Assembly (NCBI GenBank): GCA_015956445.1
Contig: WIUZ02000004.1
Coordinates: forward strand, 1,798,001 to 1,862,000
DNA length: 64,000 bases
Direction: 5' to 3'
DNA from: Thelephora terrestris
Taxonomy: Eukaryota > Basidiomycota > Agaricomycetes > Thelephorales > Thelephoraceae
The translations under genes were made by a program, and so were the position numbers. Shown here piece after piece: positions 58,152 to 64,000 of this stretch. Position 1 is the stretch's first letter, and every line of letters starts with the position of its first letter. The notes beneath the pieces were generated by a model that made no database searches, was not told the DNA's origin, and saw only the letters and a list, made by a program, of their open reading frames with translations.

Positions 58152-61006
58152 TCACTGGCGTCTCGATCGTCGGTGGCCTCCCGTGACGTGCGCCCACAAT
58201 TCCTGGAAAGCACGTTGAGCATGGCTGTTGGCCATCGCAAAGATCGACGTACCTGGGGCGTACCAAAAGTTTGGTCACACTCTGTCCCTCCATCAATGGG
58301 CATCTGGCACCCGTATTTATCTTCCATCGACAGTTTGATAGCGGGGTTCCTGACCAAAAACGACGGTTCACCTCGGCTGTGTTCTGCGGAATGGACGGCT
58401 CTTTGGTCTGACAATAAATCCTCACGTAGTCTGCGAACCTCCTCCTTTAGACAGGTAGCAGAGACGGCGCGCCTCCTGAGATCATCTCCCGTCTGCTCGT
58501 CCTTTTCCTGTAGAACCTTGTAAAGCGACCCCGCCTTGGCCAGTCCTTCCTTCAGCTTCTCGACAACCGCCTCGTACTTCGCCGTAACAAGCCTGATCCC
58601 CTCCTTGTTCTGACTCGCAAGTATCGCATTCTCTCGCTGGACTCGAGTGGTTTCGGCTTTCGCATCCCCAGCCTCCCGTCGGAGCTCTTGTGAACGGATA
58701 AACTCCTTCCTGTATTGTTCCTTCCAGGATTCAACCTCGTTTTCTGCGGTTCGTTTATCCTTGTCCAGCTGATCGCGCTCTGCTGATAACTCCGCGAGTT
58801 TGTCCTCCAATTCCTGCTTTCCAAGTTCCCAGTCTGTAGGGGGTTGCTGGTCCTTGAGAGAGGCGAGCTGCGCCTCCAACAAAGCCCTCTCTTGTCCCCA
58901 CTCTAATCGCGCGAGATTGTACTCTTCCTCTTTGACGTCAAGAGCGTCCTGGACTTCCTTCGCTTCATCCTGGAGTTGCTTTTCTCTAGTCATACTTTTG
59001 TTCCACGAGTCTTGCACCCAGTCAATATGGACACACAGCTCGGAAACAGTACCCTTGGCTTCTTCCAGTGCCTCGCGTTGAACCTCCTTTTCTACGGAGA
59101 GTTTCTCATTCTCAACTTGGCTCCTATGGTTTTCGGCTTGCAGGTGTTCGATCTGGGCCTCAAGAGCGGCATTACGGCTCTTGAGTATCTCAATCTCTTC
59201 GGACTTCTGGTTCAAAAGGACGAGAGCATCTTGCAGCTCCTGACGGCTCGACGAATGCACCTGCATATGATTGGTTTGTCTGGTTATCCGAGGCTGAGAG
59301 ACAAACGGACTAACTGGGACTGGCGCTTCCGCGCTTCCTGCGTAAGACTGAGACCGGGGCGGTTCCTGTTCCACCGAGTCAGTGTCCTGCAATTAGTTAG
59401 AAAAGGGGAGATAAGGTACATTGGCCGACGTTGCTAACCGTAGGTGGTTGGTCTTCGACCAGCATTCTGATTTGGTCATCAAGGTCGAAACATGAGCCTG
59501 CTACACTCTGCATCATCTCAATACCATCGCCATCGAAAAGATTGTGGACGGAAGCCGGGTCGAGACTTTTGTGGCGAGGCTTCATCACAGTATGACGGAC
59601 TTGCGAGCCCTCAACAGATGATTCGATGGTGTCCTGGGTAGGGAGTAGCTTCTTTGGGCTAAACTCGTCAATGATGCTTGTGGAATCGGCCGCCTGTAGA
59701 TATGGTTTGAAATGCGATGGTTCCAGTCTGGGAATAGCAACCAATTCTTTCGCGTTTTTAACAAGGCGTGGGGGAGTAGATGCAGTAAAGTTGTTGTCAA
59801 GCGGGGGGTCCGGAGGTACATTTTGCGGGGCAGGTCTTGGAGGCGTGTGATCAGGGAGGGGTTCAGCAGGTTTATCATCCTGATCTGGAGGTAGGGGGTC
59901 AACTTCTAATGATTCGTCTTGATTGAGGGGACCTTCAGGCTTCTGCGCATCGTCCCGCAAGGGAGACTCTAGGGATCTCTTCTCTGCCAACGCCGGTAGT
60001 TTCGGACGAGCGTCCGAAGGGGGCTTTAACCTTCGTTTTTTCTTCTTTGCAGTGGGGGGGTTTGGATCGAGGTGAGGAATATCGCCCGCGGCCTCTTGGT
60101 GGATCTCCCCCTCTGCTTCCCGTGATTTTCTGAGCGCAGAGACCGGCACACGAGATGAGGGGGGCGTGGCGGGTGGGCAAGGTGCGGTCTTCTTGCGTTT
60201 TCGGGGTGGTCCGATGCGCAGGGCCGCACTGCCAGGATCCACCTTCGAAGAGGAGGGTAAGGGAGTTGTGTTGTCGGGATCTTCCGCCTCCAGAGGCTCC
60301 TCCTCCTCGTGTATTGTCTCCCTGCTTATCCGCTGAGGACTCTTGATGGACTTCGAGCGGGACTTCTGGGAGGTAAATGAGGATGTGCCATCAACCCTCT
60401 GCTTCTTAGCCACTGGGTTAGGGTCCTCGTCAGGTGAGGTATGTTTTGTACTTCGTCGCTTCCGTTTTCTGAGAGAAGGCTTCTCCTCCACCCGCGAGCT
60501 ATTGTTCGATCTAAGAGAGATCACGGGGGAATCGGGCGCGCGACTACTGGAGAGCAATGGGGTTCGGGAACTCCTGGAGCCCCGATTAGCAGGCCTACTT
60601 GTAGGTGTCGCGGATACACGCGACCCCTTCCGCTTCCCAGGGACTGACACTGCGGTCAGCATTTGCCCCAAAGCCGAGCGGAGCCAGGCACACCTCGACG
60701 GTTGTTTTTCTTCTTCGCAGCTTTCTTTGCTTCCCAAGCCTCAACGAGATCCTCGGTTACCTCGGCCTTCCCAGTCCAGCTAGGCTCCCAGGCTCTACCA
60801 GTTTCAGGGTCGATGCCGTCCCAATTGACCAGGTAGTCATGCTTCCTCTCGTTGAGGATCTCGAGAGCGGGCCAATACCCGTCCTCACCAGGCTCGGATG
60901 CTTCCACATGGTCTTCTTCCTCGCTGCTATGAACGCTCGTGGCCATCTCAGCAGAGGAGACTGGCGCGGAACGAGAGCAAGACGCGGATTGAGGGATGAA
61001 GCTCAT
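58152..61006 (-). CDS. Chromodomain, coiled-coil and C2H2-finger nuclear protein
   Basis: Four exons (60694-61006, 59439-60649, 58253-59386, 58152-58202) close in phase to 902 residues. The chromodomain-like part is near the N-terminus (about residues 44-90): YWPALEILNERKHDYLVNW, then RAWEPSW with the usual aromatics. Next come about 400 disordered residues rich in Pro, Ser and Lys/Arg with several nuclear-signal-like runs (KRKRRS, PPRKRKK, KKKKRRLK). Residues about 540-830 are a long charged coiled coil (LEAQIEHLQAENHR, then EVENEKL-type heptads). The last exon adds WAHVTGGH, completing a finger with YGCQMPIDGGTECDQTF: C-x9-C with paired His, a C2H2 type. A methyl-histone reader with a dimerising tail is the likely role; exact function unknown. 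The second ATG at 60946 is an alternative start. Confidence 0.82.
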
Positions 61007-61281
61007 GCGCGATCACATGACACTCGGACGTAAAATGTCATGTGACCCGTTCAAGCTTAAGCATTGATGGGGAAGTTGAACGAGAAATACACCACCGTCG
61101 ACGAGGGCCCTGCCAGCTCACTGTCCCTCTCGCGCTGCTCACCTCACCTGGTTTGAATCCGGCTTTTCTCGTGTCCCCTTCGATTTTTTGTCGGATTCAC
61201 CGGACCCAATCCCGCTCATAGCTCCCAGCTGCCGTCTGCCGCAACCAGCGGAATCGGGGCGGATTCCGCACTTATCTAGCG
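61007..61281. promoter_or_regulatory. Divergent intergenic promoter region
   Basis: 275 bp between the starts of the chromodomain gene and the F-box/WD40 gene, presumably a shared promoter. No TATA box is evident. Confidence 0.4.
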
Positions 61282-64000
61282 ATGGCAAACACGAAGAAGA
61301 CTACCCCATCGGAAGCGTCGAGTAGGGTTTCCCGTAGGACTTCAACCTCCCGCGTGTCTATGACTTCCCCCTCCGTGAGGACCAAAACCAGGGGTCTATC
61401 CAATGCCTCCCTGGACAGTTGTGAGAGCAACGCAAGTGAGGCTACCCTGAAGCCTAATGGTGCTACTCGTTCACCGAGCGCGACTCACTCCCCTGCGATA
61501 TCTCCTACCACAAAGCGGATGTCGACCTCATCCATCCCCACACCTACATCCCGTCGCCAGTCCATGCCTGTACCGTCTAGTACTGGACCCTTTAAACCCG
61601 AACTCAGCTCATCCAACTCCTTCTCGCAGGTCATGAGAAAAATCACCACCTCTCCCTCAATTTTGCGCCCGCGCCACGTTACAACCGCTACACCACCATC
61701 GAACAGTCTCCTTGAGGAAACTTTTCCTTTGCAAGCACCGATCGCCATAACACCAGGTACACCCCGCAATCGCATTGCCTCCTACACTCCTCCGCGGAAG
61801 GCCAATACCCTTGACCTCGCTCCCTCCCCAAACACCAAAGCGAGTCCCAAACCTTCGCCTTCCCCTCAGAAGACGCCTGCAAAGAGGGTTGGCACCCCCA
61901 AATCCGTGTCTAGTACGCCACCATGGTCGCCTCTTAATACCTTGGACCGTAAGAATGGCAAGGCAGTGGCAAACGTCTTGGCTTCCGAGTCTCCTTCGCG
62001 CGGACCAGCCCAGAATGCACGAGGAGGGGAAATATTCCCCGTGTTCGACGCTGTTCTTGATGGGGATGACATGACACTAGAGTTGGTGACGGATTTGAAC
62101 GAAGGGGAGGTAGACGAGGATGTGAGTAGGTTGTGATGATACCTGGCCTTGTTACTGATCAGATGCAGATTCAAGCCGCCCAAGGTCAGGTTATGTCGAT
62201 CCACATGAAGAAGGTGCTCCACTACAAGCGACTTTTGGAACGTGCGCAAGCGTCGACCGCAGCACAACTACACGCTCTTCAAGCTGAGGTTAGGGTGTTG
62301 AAGGAGAAAGAGAGACAGCATGAGAATGGTGGCATCGGCGATACAACTCTGCTGAATGGGGATGACTTCTGTGTCTGTGGTGGCCGGAAACGTGGTTCAG
62401 GTTACTGGAGCGGGTATAGGGAAGCCGGTACCGATGACAGTCCGGGTGATTTGTTGACCACACTCAAAGGGGATGGTTCTGGAGGGTTCAATGAAATCGA
62501 GGTCAGAAAATCAATCCGAGGCTTAAGCAGGGATGATCGGATGCGTTTGTGAGTATAGCTGCAACCTCGTCTCGCTACCGTCTTAGATTGACTTTCTCTC
62601 ATAGGATCGGCTTGATTCTTGATTGTATGACCTGGATTAGAATCAGACTACGCCAGTTCGTCTCACATATTTTCAGCCTGCATGCCTGGAGACATTCGAC
62701 TGCAAATCCTTCTCCTCGAAAAGTATGCTAAGTCTACCTTCGACATCGTTGGAAACCTCTCGCACGATCTGGCTTTCAAAATTCTGAAGTGGCTTTCGGT
62801 ACGGGACCTACTCTACGTTGAATCAGTGAGCAAGAAGTGGCAAGGAATGATTCACCATCCCGGTCTTTGGAAGTACCACTGCCTTAGGATTACTGCCACG
62901 GACCCTATGCCCCTCAAATCCCCTCAAACCCCGGACGGCTGGCGAGTTTCACCATCGACTTCCGTGTCTATGATGTCTTATTTAATGCTAGGGAACCGCT
63001 GTACCGTGCGTTGCACCACCGAGAGTCGAATTTCAAGAACGCTCTTCCTCAAAATATTCGCTTCTTGACTGGTCATACAAACTATTGCACTTCCCTACTC
63101 TTGAAGGGAAAGCGGCTGATCAGTGGTTCCTACGACGAAACAATTCGGTTCTGGAACATCGAAACGGGCCAAATGACGAAGTGCTTGCAAGTCAAGAAGC
63201 CGGTCAGCTGTATCGACTTTTTACACGAAGAAGGTATGCGCCACTGAGTAGCCCATGATCAACTTCTCATTCGTTATAGAGGTATTTGTTGTTGGATTCC
63301 ATGATGTTGGGTAAGTCGTGCTGCGTTTTTGCTCGAGTTCAGGCTGACCCTTTGGGTCAGTCGGGTTCATCTCTTCTCGTCCTTGACTTTCAACCCTCTG
63401 CAACAACTCGCTGGACACCTGAATGGCATTCGTGCCGTCGCGCTATCTTCCAAAAACCTGGTCTCTGCTGGGGCGGATAAAGCTCTAGTATGCTGGGACT
63501 GGCGGGCAGGCACGAAGATTGTGCGGTTTGGTCAACAGACCACTGTCAATATCGGTGTTCAACTGATCAGCAGTGATGGAAATACTGAAGAGGGAGAACG
63601 CGTTGTGAGCGTCACCATCGACGGTATTGTTCGTGTGTTTTCCATCAGTAAGTAAAATAGCCCCAGCTACGTCCTGTTCTACTGTTCTAACTAGCCTCGA
63701 GAGCGTCGCGAGATGGTGTCTCAATTCAAACTATCCGAACTTGGAGACAGCGATCCTGTCCTCAGCACCAAGCTACTGAACGTTGGCTCGGCTCCGAATA
63801 ACATGCTCCAGTGGGTTTTTTTACTGCATCGGTCCCTACAGCCTTAAGGAAACTCGCCTCTAGATGGTTTGCAGCAAAGGGAACACAGATGACTGTGAGC
63901 ACGGATGTCCGCTTTGTGGTGAATGTGTACCAATCTTCTACCAGTGTGCGACCAAATCCGTCATCCTTCACCTTCGCTGGACAGAGGGGGATATAGCCCA
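61282..64000 (+). CDS. F-box/WD40 protein with long N-terminal extension (3' end outside window)
   Basis: Starts at ATG 61282 with about 280 Ser/Thr/Pro-rich residues, then a helical segment [21 protein letters not shown] and a CVCGG motif. Splicing links [10 protein letters not shown] to [23 protein letters not shown], so what looks like a separate gene at 62682 belongs to this one. The F-box is [20 protein letters not shown] through [11 protein letters not shown]40 repeats follow: [86 protein letters not shown]. Such proteins are substrate receptors of SCF ubiquitin ligases. The intron at 62942-62991 starts with GC rather than GT. The reading ends near 63820 in an unresolved junction and continues past the window. 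Confidence 0.9.

Noticed and set aside
62682-63068. Separate F-box gene starting at the ATG at 62682
   Set aside because: An intron joining the frame at 62640 to CCTGCATG makes one continuous protein with the upstream frame; the ATG is then internal.

Overview
The window reads as nuclear DNA of a filamentous basidiomycete, most likely an Agaricomycete. Genes are interrupted by many short GT-AG introns (mostly 50-60 nt), lie on both strands at short spacing, and are not grouped in operons. The families present (heme-thiolate peroxygenase, eIF2alpha kinase GCN2, Ost-alpha/TMEM184, NYN, FHA-RING Dma-type ligase, HPP, Aim32) fit that group. I cannot name the species. Gene models were spliced by hand; where exon lengths are listed the phases close without frame errors.

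Layout. 0-7.3 kb is gene-poor, with a four-helix membrane protein (2.4-3.2 kb) and a short heme-thiolate peroxidase (3.4-4.4 kb). 7.3-11.7 kb holds triosephosphate isomerase and glycyl-tRNA synthetase, the latter with an in-frame upstream start that looks like a mitochondrial presequence. A 90-residue spliced protein follows at 13.3 kb, then about 4.6 kb without a recognisable gene. At 18.4-22.6 kb a large NYN-domain protein and ATG12 diverge from a 158-bp promoter, and ATG12 converges on ATG27. Next come a Dma-like FHA-RING ubiquitin ligase diverging from SDH2, an aquaporin with abnormal pore motifs, an F-box protein diverging from an Aim32-type thioredoxin-like ferredoxin, and ribosomal protein uL14.

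34.7-40.4 kb carries three related two-finger zinc proteins (two on minus, one on plus) that share spacing of metal ligands and a very short first exon; this looks like a local gene family. 41-44.6 kb has a TMEM184-type membrane protein and a METTL21-type methyltransferase, tail to tail. 46.2-52.4 kb is GCN2 with all its domains. After a 136-bp tandem repeat come an MFS exporter, ORC5, an HPP membrane protein, a chromodomain/coiled-coil/C2H2 nuclear protein, and a long F-box/WD40 protein cut by the window end.

Themes: amino-acid starvation and autophagy (GCN2, ATG12, ATG27), respiration and redox (SDH2, Aim32, TPI), translation (GlyRS, uL14), chromatin and replication (ORC5, chromodomain protein), and ubiquitin ligase adaptors (Dma-like, F-box, F-box/WD40). 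The most notable sequence-level items are the zinc-finger trio, two abutting introns in uL14, the altered aquaporin pore motifs beside a double Yap-type site, and the tandem repeat in the MFS upstream region. No prokaryotic elements, CRISPR arrays, rRNA or tRNA genes were seen.
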